Positions 24,861 to 32,247 of a stretch of DNA of 64,000 nt are shown here, one piece after another (position 1 is the first letter of the stretch; every line of letters begins with the position of its first letter). Source of the stretch: Caulobacter hibisci (GTDB lineage: Bacteria > Pseudomonadota > Alphaproteobacteria > Caulobacterales > Caulobacteraceae); contig NZ_JADWOX010000024.1 in NCBI RefSeq assembly GCF_016135805.1, forward strand, positions 1 to 64,000, given 5' to 3'. Position numbers and translations under genes: made by a program. Below the pieces are notes generated by a model. The model was not told the DNA's origin and searched no databases. It worked only from the letters and a program-made list of their open reading frames with translations.

Positions 24861-24912
24861 CAGAAAACGACTGGGCCATGAAAACCCGGCTGCGGGGGAG
24901 CGAGGAGAGCGC

Positions 24913-25527
24913 GTGCGCGTCAAGACCGAGGAGAAGCGGAAATGCATCCTGGAGGCCGCCAAGGCGGTGTTCCTGGAGCGCGGATTCCTGGGCGCCAGCA
25001 TGGCCGAGGTCTCGGCCCGGGCCGGCGGCTCCAAGCAGACGCTGTACAGCTACTTCGCGTCGAAGGACGACCTGTTCGTCGCCACCATGCTGGAGAAGGG
25101 GACCCAGATCATCGATCCGGTGTTCGCCACCTTCGACACCGAAGAAGAGCTGCGCCCGGCGCTGAACCGGTTCGGTCGCGCCTTCCTGCCGTTCATCGCC
25201 AGCGACGAGGTGCTGGCCTTCCGGCGGATGATCATCGCCGAGGGCGCGCGCTCCAATCTCGGCCAGCTGTTCTTCGAGAACGGCCCCAAGCGCGGGTGGA
25301 CCCGGATGACCGCGCGGTTCGAATACTTCATGGCGGCGGGCAAGATGCGGCGGGTCGATCCGTGGCGCGCGGCCATGCACTTCCAGGCCCTGTGCGAGTC
25401 CGGACCGTTCTACCGCCTGCTGGAGGGCGTGCTGAAGGAGCTGACGCCGGAGCTGATCGACGAGACGGTCGACGCCGCGGTCGACGTCTTCATGCGCGCC
25501 TATGGCGTGGAGTCTGAGGCGGCCTGA
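24913..25527 (+). CDS. TetR/AcrR-family regulator of the divergent efflux operon
   Basis: A 204-residue repressor. The helix-turn-helix is in about residues 5-53: KTEEKRKCILEAAKAVFLERGFLGASMAEVSARAGGSKQTLYSYFASKDDLF. The C-terminal half (AFLPFIASDEVLAFRRMIIAEGARSNLGQLFFENGP) matches the TetR_C AefR-like domain found in regulators of multidrug pumps. GTG at 24913 is chosen because GAGGAG stands 6 bases upstream; the frame is open further upstream but would cross the operator. Its position opposite nodT-emrAB and the two operator copies between them make control of that operon and of itself likely. Confidence 0.93.
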   Translation: MRVKTEEKRKCILEAAKAVFLERGFLGASMAEVSARAGGSKQTLYSYFASKDDLFVATMLEKGTQIIDPVFATFDTEEELRPALNRFGRAFLPFIASDEVLAFRRMIIAEGARSNLGQLFFENGPKRGWTRMTARFEYFMAAGKMRRVDPWRAAMHFQALCESGPFYRLLEGVLKELTPELIDETVDAAVDVFMRAYGVESEAA

Positions 25528-25595
25528 GTCCGTTTGCACGCCGGTCGTTCCGGGCTAATCTTGCACTCGGAAGTCGTTCCGGGTGGAGGCTCGCG

Positions 25596-26084
25596 ATGTC
25601 GAACCGGGTCGAGCGAACGGTCGCGCTTTGCATGGCGATAGGCGTGCTGACGGCGTGCGCGTCCACGCCGGAAGCGCGGCGCGCCAGTCTCGGGCCCCTG
25701 CGGACCGCGCTGACCACCTCTCCGGAGCTGCTGCGCGAGCGCGCCGACCGCAACGACGGCGCCGCCCAGCTGAGCCTGGCCTTGCTCTACGAATACGGCC
25801 AGGGCGGCGTAGAGCGTGACCCGATGGAGTCCTTTCGCCTGCGCAGCGCGGCGACCAGAACGCGCGGCTCCACGCCGATCACGACCTATATCGCCGGCCT
25901 GAACGGCAAGCCGGGCCGGGTCTCGATGATCTTCGTGCCGCGCTACGACATCACGCCGAGCCAGGCGCTGGTGAACCTGGCCTGCGGCAAGGCCCTGGCC
26001 ACGGGTGATCGCTCGCCGGTCGCGCTGGAGGCGTGCGGCGGCGAAGTCGGCTACGACCAGTTGGCGGCCGTCTGGCGGCGCTAA
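25596..26084 (+). CDS. Putative lipoprotein with a Sel1-like segment
   Basis: A 162-residue secreted protein of unknown role. The signal ends in a lipobox (GVLTACAS), with Cys near residue 22. One Sel1-like repeat is recognisable at about residues 54-85 (NDGAAQLSLALLYEYGQGGVERDPMESFRLRSAA); a second is not. The rest resembles nothing I can name. GGTGGAGG lies upstream of the ATG. Its stop codon overlaps the stop of the convergent hydrolase gene by four bases. Confidence 0.78.
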   Translation: MSNRVERTVALCMAIGVLTACASTPEARRASLGPLRTALTTSPELLRERADRNDGAAQLSLALLYEYGQGGVERDPMESFRLRSAATRTRGSTPITTYIAGLNGKPGRVSMIFVPRYDITPSQALVNLACGKALATGDRSPVALEACGGEVGYDQLAAVWRR

Positions 26085-26719
26085 CCGGCCGCGCCGGCGA
26101 TCAGCTCCAGGGCGTCGGCTTCTGACACCACCTCGGCGTACTTGGCTTGCAGGTCGAAGAGGTTGGCTTCCTGCACGCGCTCGTCGCGGTCGCCGGAGGC
26201 TTCGCGCACCACGAACGGGATGAAGCCGTGCTGCAGGGCGTCCAGCGCGCTGGCCCGCACGCAGCCGCTGGTCGAAAAGCCGCCCATGACCACGGTGTCG
26301 ACGCCCATGGCCCGCAGGGTCGAGGCCAGCGGCGTGCCGAAGAAGGCCGAGGCGTACTGCTTGGACAGTACGATCTCGCCCTCGATCGGGGTTATCTCTT
26401 TCGGGAAGGCGCCCAGCGGCGAGCCTTCCTGGAAGGCCTTCAGGGCCGGCACCTTGCGATAGAACACCCCGCCGTCGCGGCCGCCGACGCCGGCCTGGTA
26501 GACGACGTTGGTCAGGATCACCGGGATGCCCGCCTTGCGCGCCGCCTGCAGCAGGCGGGCGTTGCTGGCCAGGGCCGCCTCGACGCCGGCATAGAGCGGC
26601 GAGTCCGGCAGCAGATAGGCGTCGACCACGTCGATGATCAGCAGGGCCGGGCTCTTGCCGAAGGCCAGGCGACCGCCGAAGCCGGCCTTGTGGTAGTCCG
26701 CGTCCAGGTCTTCAGCCAT
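26081..26719 (-). CDS. Isochorismatase-family cysteine amidohydrolase (N-carbamoylsarcosine amidase-like)
   Basis: A 212-residue hydrolase. The triad expected for this family is visible: Asp30 (LLIIDVVDAY), Lys120 (VLSKQYASAF) and nucleophile Cys153 (GGFSTSGCVRAS), with the Gly-Gly before the nucleophile region. The SKQYASAFFGTPL and GCVRASALDALQHGF wording is close to N-carbamoylsarcosine amidohydrolase, which releases ammonia and CO2 from N-carbamoyl amino acids. ATG at 26719 has GGAG 5 bases upstream. Downstream genes on the same strand side include the hydantoinase pair HyuB/HyuA, so action on an N-carbamoyl product is plausible; this is inference. Confidence 0.87.
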   Translation of the reverse strand: MAEDLDADYHKAGFGGRLAFGKSPALLIIDVVDAYLLPDSPLYAGVEAALASNARLLQAARKAGIPVILTNVVYQAGVGGRDGGVFYRKVPALKAFQEGSPLGAFPKEITPIEGEIVLSKQYASAFFGTPLASTLRAMGVDTVVMGGFSTSGCVRASALDALQHGFIPFVVREASGDRDERVQEANLFDLQAKYAEVVSEADALELIAGAAG

Positions 26720-26786
26720 TTCTACTCCGTGCATCCCCGCGCAGGGCGGGGATCCAAGCTGACCATTGTTGAGCGCGCGGTGCGTG

Positions 26787-26885
26787 GTCCTCGTCCTTCG
26801 ACAGGCTCAGGATGAGGACCAATTTGCAGGCCGCAGGATCGTAGGCGATTGCAGTAGAAAACCTCATCCTGAGCTTGTCGAAGCA
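26787..26885. repeat. Family E repeat pair (inverted)
   Basis: CTCGTCCTTCGACAGGCTCA with GGATGAGG at 26790-26818 and the inverted ACCTCATCCTGAGCTTGTCG from 26861, separated by about 43 bases. A third copy is at 55793-55820. This sequence type recurs in many alphaproteobacterial genomes. The rest of 26720-26942 holds no gene. Confidence 0.8.
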
Positions 26886-26942
26886 TGCCCTTGGGCGGGC
26901 CGTGCAGGCACGGCCCTAGGGGACGAGGTTTTCGCGTGGTCG

Positions 26943-28136
26943 CTAGACCACCCCCTGCTCGGCGAAGGCCTTCAGCTCGCTCTCCGAGATTCCCAGCTCG
27001 CCCCAGACCGCGCCGTTGTCCTGGCCCACCGCCTGCGAGGCGATGGCGCGGACGACGCCGGGGGTCTTGGACAGCTTGGGCATGACGTTCTGCATCGGCA
27101 GCTCGCCCCAGCGCGGGTGGTCGAGCGTGACGATCGACTCCCGGGCCGCGAAGTGCGGATCGGCCAGCATCTCGGGCGCGCGATAGATCTTTCCGGCCGG
27201 CACGCCGGCCTCGATCATCTTGGCCTCGACCTCGTCGACCGTCAGGGTCTTGGTCCAGGCCTCGATGAGGGCGTCCAGCGCCTTCATGTTGCGGCCGCGG
27301 TTGACGTGGTTGACGTAGTCGGGGTGCTGGGCGAGCTCGGGCTGGCCCATGGCCTTGCACAGGCGACCGAACACCGTGTCCTGGTTGGCGGCGATCAGGT
27401 AGTCGCCGTCCTTGCAGTGATAGACGTTCGACGGCGCGATGCCGGGCAGCACCGAGCCCGAGCGCTCGCGGATGTAGCCCATGACCTTGTAGTCGGGGAC
27501 CAGGCTCTCCATCACCTGCAGCACCGCCTCGTAGAGCGAGCTGTCGACCACCTGGCCCTGGCCGGTGGCGTCGCGGTGGCGCAGGGCGGCGAGGGCGCCC
27601 AGGCACCCGTAGGTCGCCGCCAGGGCGTCGCCGATCGAGATGCCCATGCGCGAGGGCGCGCGGTCGGGATCGCCGACGATGTGGCGCCAGCCGCCCATGG
27701 CCTCGCCGATGCCGCCAAAGCCCGCCCGGTCGGCATAGGGACCGGTCTGGCCGTAGCCCGACACCCGCACGATGATCAGGCCCGGGTTCTCGGCGTGCAG
27801 GGTCTCGGGCGACAGGCCCCAGCCCTCCAGCGTGCCCGGCCGGAAGTTCTCGATGAGGATGTCGGCCGTGGCGATCAGCTTGCGGGCCAGGGCCTGGCCT
27901 TCGGGCACGCGCAGATTGGCCGAGACCGTGCGCTTGTTGCGGGCCACGACCTCCCACCACAGCGGATAGTCGCCGCGGCCCCAGTCGCGCATCGGGTCGC
28001 CCTTGCCGGGCGGCTCGATCTTGATGACGTCCGCGCCCATGTCGCCCAGCAACTGGCCGCAGAAGGGACCAGCGATCAGCTGGCCCATCTCGACGACGCG
28101 CAGGCCCTTGAGGGGACCGGTGTTTTCAACCGTCAT
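26943..28136 (-). CDS. CaiB/BaiF-family (class III) CoA-transferase
   Basis: A 397-residue family III CoA-transferase, which moves CoA between carboxylic acids through an enzyme-aspartyl intermediate. Family signatures include LKGLRVVEMGQLIAGPFCGQLLGDMGADVIKIEPPGKGDPMR at the N terminus, NKRTVSANLR, ENFRPGTLEGWGL, the catalytic-Asp region GISIGDALAATYGCLGALAAL and GQGQVVDSSLYEAVLQVME. It lies 12 bases after hyuB on the same strand. In this cluster it may activate an acid released by the hydantoinase-type enzyme; the substrate is unknown. Confidence 0.92.
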   Translation of the reverse strand: MTVENTGPLKGLRVVEMGQLIAGPFCGQLLGDMGADVIKIEPPGKGDPMRDWGRGDYPLWWEVVARNKRTVSANLRVPEGQALARKLIATADILIENFRPGTLEGWGLSPETLHAENPGLIIVRVSGYGQTGPYADRAGFGGIGEAMGGWRHIVGDPDRAPSRMGISIGDALAATYGCLGALAALRHRDATGQGQVVDSSLYEAVLQVMESLVPDYKVMGYIRERSGSVLPGIAPSNVYHCKDGDYLIAANQDTVFGRLCKAMGQPELAQHPDYVNHVNRGRNMKALDALIEAWTKTLTVDEVEAKMIEAGVPAGKIYRAPEMLADPHFAARESIVTLDHPRWGELPMQNVMPKLSKTPGVVRAIASQAVGQDNGAVWGELGISESELKAFAEQGVV

Positions 28137-28148
28137 GACGCTTACGAC

Positions 28149-30032
28149 CTACTCCGCCGCCAGGGCCAGCGGCGCGTTGCGCCACACGGGCGGACGCGGC
28201 GCGGGCAGGCCGGTGTCGGCCAGGCACGAGGCGCGCAGCTCGTCGAGCGACGGACCGCGATCGAACACTTCCAGCGGGCCGCGTTCGGCGCGGATCTTGG
28301 CCCGGAGGGCCTCGGTGGCGGCCGCATCGACCTTGCCGGCGGCGTCCAGCACCACGCCGTAGCGCTTGGCGCCCTCGGCGCTGACCAGGCCGCGCGCGAC
28401 CTCCAGCTCGACCAGCTCGACCTCGCGCTCCAGCGGGTCGCCCCAGCCGCCGCCGCCCCAGGTGACGAAGTGCAGCAGGTCGCCCTTGTCGACCTGGACG
28501 CCGTCGCACTTGGAGGGCAGGGCGAGGCTCTCGCCATTGGCCTTGTCGAGGCGCTTCCACGAGCGGGCGCCCGGGGCGCCGCCGTTGACGCCCCACGGCG
28601 GCACGAACCAGCGGTCGTCGTGGATGGCGATCGTGCCGGCTTCCGTGAACTTGTAGGTCATGTGGATGCCGTTGCCGCCCCGGAAGCGCCCGGCGCCGCC
28701 GCTGTCGGCCACGCTCTCGTAGCGCTCGATGATCATCGGGAAGTAGCGTTCCAGGAACTCGTTCGGCACGTTAGTGAAGCCCGGCCACAGCGAGTGGCCG
28801 TCGGCGCCGTCGCCGAACGGACGGCCCGGAATGCCGCCGAAGCCGATCTGGAACAGCTGGAACCACTCGCCCTTGCCGTCGAAGCCCGAGAACATCAGGT
28901 GCGGCGAGCTCGAGAAGCCGGCGGCGCACAGGAATTCCGGGGTCTTTTGGCCGAGCAGCGCGCCCAGCACGTCGAAGATGCGGCCCAGGGCGTGGGTGCG
29001 GCAGGACAGGGCGGCCGGGAACTTCGGCTTCAGCAGGCTGCCTTCCGGGATCCGCACGTCGACGAGGTCGTAGAAGCCGTCGTTGAACAGGATCTGCGGG
29101 TCGAAGACCATGATCATGTAGATGCCGAAGAACATCTTGAACATGTTCTCGTTCAGCAGGAAGTTGATCGAGCTTTCCGACTGCGGATCGGTGCCGTCGA
29201 AGTCGAGCACCACCTTGCCGCCCTCGCGCCACATGGTGCACTTGATCTTGAACGGGCCAGCGCCCTTGCCGTCGTCGCAGATGTAGTCCTCGAACGACAC
29301 CGGCTGTTCGCCGATCGCGGTCGAGATCAGGTGGGCCATGGCGCGATGGTTGCGGGCCAGAAGCTCGGTCAGGGCCGAGTTGAAGACGTCGTCGCCGAAG
29401 CGTTCGCAGATCTCGACCACCCGGCGGCCGGCCACGCGGCACGAGGCGACGATGGCGTGCAGGTCGGCCTTGAACCACTCGGGCATGCGCGACTGGTGGG
29501 CGGCGATGCGGACGATGTCGCTCTGCAGCTCGCCCTTGCGGTACAGCTTCACCGGCGGCAGGCGGAAGCCTTCCTCGAAGATCGAGTTGGCGTCGGTGGG
29601 CAGCGAGCCGGGCACCTTGCCGCCGACATCGGTCATGTGGCCGAACATCGCCGACCAGGCGATCAGCCGGCCGTCGCGGAAGATCGGCGCGATGCACAGC
29701 TGGTCCGAGGTGTGGCTGATGGCGCCTTCGACCGAATAGGGGTCGTTGACGAGGATGATGTCGCCTTCCTCGATCTCGCCGTCATAGCCCTTGAGGAAGC
29801 CGTCGATGAACGAGCCGAACTGGCCCACCACCATGCGGCCGTCGCGGTCGGCGATCAGCGGAAAGGCGTCGCCCTGCTCGCGGATGCCGGGCGACAGCGC
29901 GGTGCGGAACAGGGTGGCGTCCATCTCGACGCGGGCGTTGCGCAGGGCGTTCTCGATGATGTCGAGCGTCACCGGATCGACGGCGACCTTGCCGAAGGGC
30001 GTGGAATTGGTTTCCAGGATGCGCGCGGGCAT
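28149..30032 (-). CDS. hyuB: Hydantoinase B/oxoprolinase-family subunit
   Basis: A 627-residue HyuB subunit that works with HyuA in ATP-dependent opening of cyclic amides (N-methylhydantoin, 5-oxoproline, caprolactam) or in related ketone carboxylases. Family blocks include DPVTLDIIENALRNARVEMDATLFRTALSPGIREQGDAFPLIADRDGRMV, GDIILVNDPYSVEGAISHTSDQLCIAPIF, WSAMFGHMTDVGGKVPGSLPTDANSIFEEGFRLPPVKLY and GGAGRFRGGNGIHMTYKF. It starts 3 bases after the hyuA stop, so the two are translated together. The unusually strict pairing supports a heteromeric enzyme. Exact reaction not determined. Confidence 0.93.
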   Translation of the reverse strand: MPARILETNSTPFGKVAVDPVTLDIIENALRNARVEMDATLFRTALSPGIREQGDAFPLIADRDGRMVVGQFGSFIDGFLKGYDGEIEEGDIILVNDPYSVEGAISHTSDQLCIAPIFRDGRLIAWSAMFGHMTDVGGKVPGSLPTDANSIFEEGFRLPPVKLYRKGELQSDIVRIAAHQSRMPEWFKADLHAIVASCRVAGRRVVEICERFGDDVFNSALTELLARNHRAMAHLISTAIGEQPVSFEDYICDDGKGAGPFKIKCTMWREGGKVVLDFDGTDPQSESSINFLLNENMFKMFFGIYMIMVFDPQILFNDGFYDLVDVRIPEGSLLKPKFPAALSCRTHALGRIFDVLGALLGQKTPEFLCAAGFSSSPHLMFSGFDGKGEWFQLFQIGFGGIPGRPFGDGADGHSLWPGFTNVPNEFLERYFPMIIERYESVADSGGAGRFRGGNGIHMTYKFTEAGTIAIHDDRWFVPPWGVNGGAPGARSWKRLDKANGESLALPSKCDGVQVDKGDLLHFVTWGGGGWGDPLEREVELVELEVARGLVSAEGAKRYGVVLDAAGKVDAAATEALRAKIRAERGPLEVFDRGPSLDELRASCLADTGLPAPRPPVWRNAPLALAAE

Positions 30033-30035
30033 GGC

Positions 30036-32105
30036 TCAGGCCTCCCCAAGGACGTTTGAAGTCGGGTTGATCAGGATGACGCCGTAGACGTCGACGACGG
30101 CTTCGCAGTCGGGCAGCACCAGGGTGGTCGAATCCATCTCGGTGATGATCGCCGGACCCGGGATGCGGTCGCCGGCGCGGAGCTTGGAGCGGTCGTAGAT
30201 GGCGGCCGGCTTCATGCCGCCGTCGGCCCAGACCTCGTGGTCGCGGATCTTGGCGCGCGACGGATCGCCGTCGCCCTTCTCGATCTCGAGCGTCGGGATT
30301 TCCTGGACCTTGCCCACGGCCACGGCGCGCAGGTTCACGAACTCATGCTCGGCGTCCATGTTGAACGTGAACAGGCGACGGTGCTCTTCGTCGAAGGCGG
30401 CCGCCAGACGGGCCAGGCCGCCGGCGTTCAGCATGTCCAGGGTCACGACCATCGGCACCTCGAAGGCCTGGCCGTGATAGCGGATGTCGATCTCGAAGCT
30501 GGTCTCGATCTCGGCGTCGGCGACGCCGTCGGCCTTCAGGGTGGCGCGGATCTGCGCGTCCATCTCGTTGAAGAACGACAGCACCTCGGTCTCGGTCGCC
30601 GCCGAAATCCGCTTGGAATAGGAGCGGGCGGTTTCGGTGCGCATGCGGGTCGTGGCGTCGCCCAGGGCGCAGAGCACGCCGGGCGAGACCGGCGACACGG
30701 CCGGCCAGGAGCCCATCAGCTTGGCCACGGCGTTGACGTGCAAGGGGCCGGCGCCGCCGAAGCCCATCAGGGCGAAGTCGCGCGGGTCGTAGCCCTGCTG
30801 CACCGAGATCATGCGCAGCGCGCCGAACATGTTCTCGTTGACGATGTCGATTATGCCGCGGGCGGCCTCATAGAGGTCGATGCCCAGGGCGTCGGCGATG
30901 GTCTGCACCGCCGTGCGGGCGGCTTCGCGGTCCAGCTTGAAGGCGCCGCCCAGCAGGTCTTCCGGCAGGTAGCCGAGCACGACGTTGGCGTCGGTGACGG
31001 TGGGGGCGGTTCCGCCCTTGCCGTAGGCGGCCGGACCCGGCGCGGCTCCGGCCGACTCGGGGCCGACGCGCAGGGCGCGGGTCAGTTCCGGAACCTTGGC
31101 GATCGAGCCGCCGCCGGCGCCGACCGTCTTCACGTCCAGCGACGAGGCGCGGACCGTGAGGTGGCCGACGTCGGTGGTGCGCACGCGGCGCGGCTCGCCG
31201 TTCTCGATCAGGGCCACGTCGGTCGAGGTGCCGCCGACGTCCAGCGTGAGGATGTTCTTCAGGCCCGAATTGCGGGCCACCCACAGGGCGCCGGTGACGC
31301 CGCCGGCGGGACCCGACATCAGCAGGCTGACGGGATGCTCTTCGGACTTCTCCGACGACATCAGGCCGCCGTCTGAGCGCAGCAGGGCGATGCGGCCCTG
31401 CATGTCGAGGCCGCGCAGCTTGTCGCGCAGGTTCTTGACGTACTTGGAAACGACGGGGCGCACGGAAGCGTTGGCGACGGTGGTCAGGGTGCGCTCGTAT
31501 TCCTGCATCTCCGGCAGGACCTCGTGCGACAGCGACACCAGCACGCCCGGCAGGATTTCGGCAGCCAGCTCGGCCACGCGGCGCTCGTGCGAGCCGTTCA
31601 GGTAGGCGTTCATCAGGGCGATGGTCACCGCCTCGACGCCCTGTTCCTTCAGCTTGGTCAGCTGGGCGCGGGCGTCGGCCTCGTCGAGCGGGCGGATTTC
31701 CTTGCCCGCCGCATCGATGCGGCCCTTGATCTCGACCGTGTCTTCCAGCTTCGCCAGCGGCTCGGGCTTGGGCCAGATGATCCAGGCGGCCAGACCGCCG
31801 GGCACCAGCGAGCGGGCGATCTGCATCACCTGGTGGTAGCCTTCGGTGGTCACCAGGCCGACCCGGGCGCCCTTGCCCTCGAGCACGGCGTTGGTGGCCA
31901 CGGTGGTGCCGTGCAGGAAGACGTCAACGTCCGACGGCTTGACCCCGGCCTTCTCGCAGACCGCGTTGACGCCGGTCATCACGCCGACCGAGCTGTCATG
32001 CGGGGTCGACGGCGTCTTGTGTCGCCAGAAGTCCCCCGTCGCCTCGTTCAGCAACAGCAGGTCGGTAAAGGTCCCGCCTACGTCCACGCCCAATCGGTAA
32101 CCCAT
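30036..32105 (-). CDS. hyuA: Hydantoinase A/oxoprolinase-family subunit
   Basis: A 689-residue ATP-binding subunit. The N-terminal phosphate motif GVDVGGTFTDLLLL (residues 5-18) and the second actin-like motif LTLDVGGTSTDVALI (about residue 285) are intact, as are HGTTVATNAVLEGKGARVGLVTTEGY and SGPAGGVTGALW. The C-terminal third (GFGGAGPLHVNAVAKLMG onward) is the usual HydA domain. It is the first gene of the hyuA-hyuB-CoA-transferase run. About 140 bases with two strong hairpins separate it from the receptor gene upstream. Confidence 0.94.
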   Translation of the reverse strand: MGYRLGVDVGGTFTDLLLLNEATGDFWRHKTPSTPHDSSVGVMTGVNAVCEKAGVKPSDVDVFLHGTTVATNAVLEGKGARVGLVTTEGYHQVMQIARSLVPGGLAAWIIWPKPEPLAKLEDTVEIKGRIDAAGKEIRPLDEADARAQLTKLKEQGVEAVTIALMNAYLNGSHERRVAELAAEILPGVLVSLSHEVLPEMQEYERTLTTVANASVRPVVSKYVKNLRDKLRGLDMQGRIALLRSDGGLMSSEKSEEHPVSLLMSGPAGGVTGALWVARNSGLKNILTLDVGGTSTDVALIENGEPRRVRTTDVGHLTVRASSLDVKTVGAGGGSIAKVPELTRALRVGPESAGAAPGPAAYGKGGTAPTVTDANVVLGYLPEDLLGGAFKLDREAARTAVQTIADALGIDLYEAARGIIDIVNENMFGALRMISVQQGYDPRDFALMGFGGAGPLHVNAVAKLMGSWPAVSPVSPGVLCALGDATTRMRTETARSYSKRISAATETEVLSFFNEMDAQIRATLKADGVADAEIETSFEIDIRYHGQAFEVPMVVTLDMLNAGGLARLAAAFDEEHRRLFTFNMDAEHEFVNLRAVAVGKVQEIPTLEIEKGDGDPSRAKIRDHEVWADGGMKPAAIYDRSKLRAGDRIPGPAIITEMDSTTLVLPDCEAVVDVYGVILINPTSNVLGEA

Positions 32106-32123
32106 CGTCAGCCTCTTTGCTGG

Positions 32124-32207
32124 CGCGTCGCCGTCCCCCAGGAACGGCGACGCGACGCCTATTGAGACGACATTCCCCCGATCGGGCGACGCGCGCCGGA
32201 TCGGGGG
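32124..32207. repeat. Two strong hairpins between the receptor gene and hyuA
   Basis: CGCGTCGCCGT (32124-32134) pairs with ACGGCGACGCG (32144-32154), and CCCCCGATC (32175-32183) pairs with GATCGGGGG (32199-32207). Neither is followed by a T tract on the minus strand. They could slow 3'-end decay of the receptor transcript or lower read-through into hyuAB. Confidence 0.6.
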
Positions 32208-32247
32208 CGGGGTTTCACCGCTGTGCGGGCGCCGCCCTTCGAAGTCC

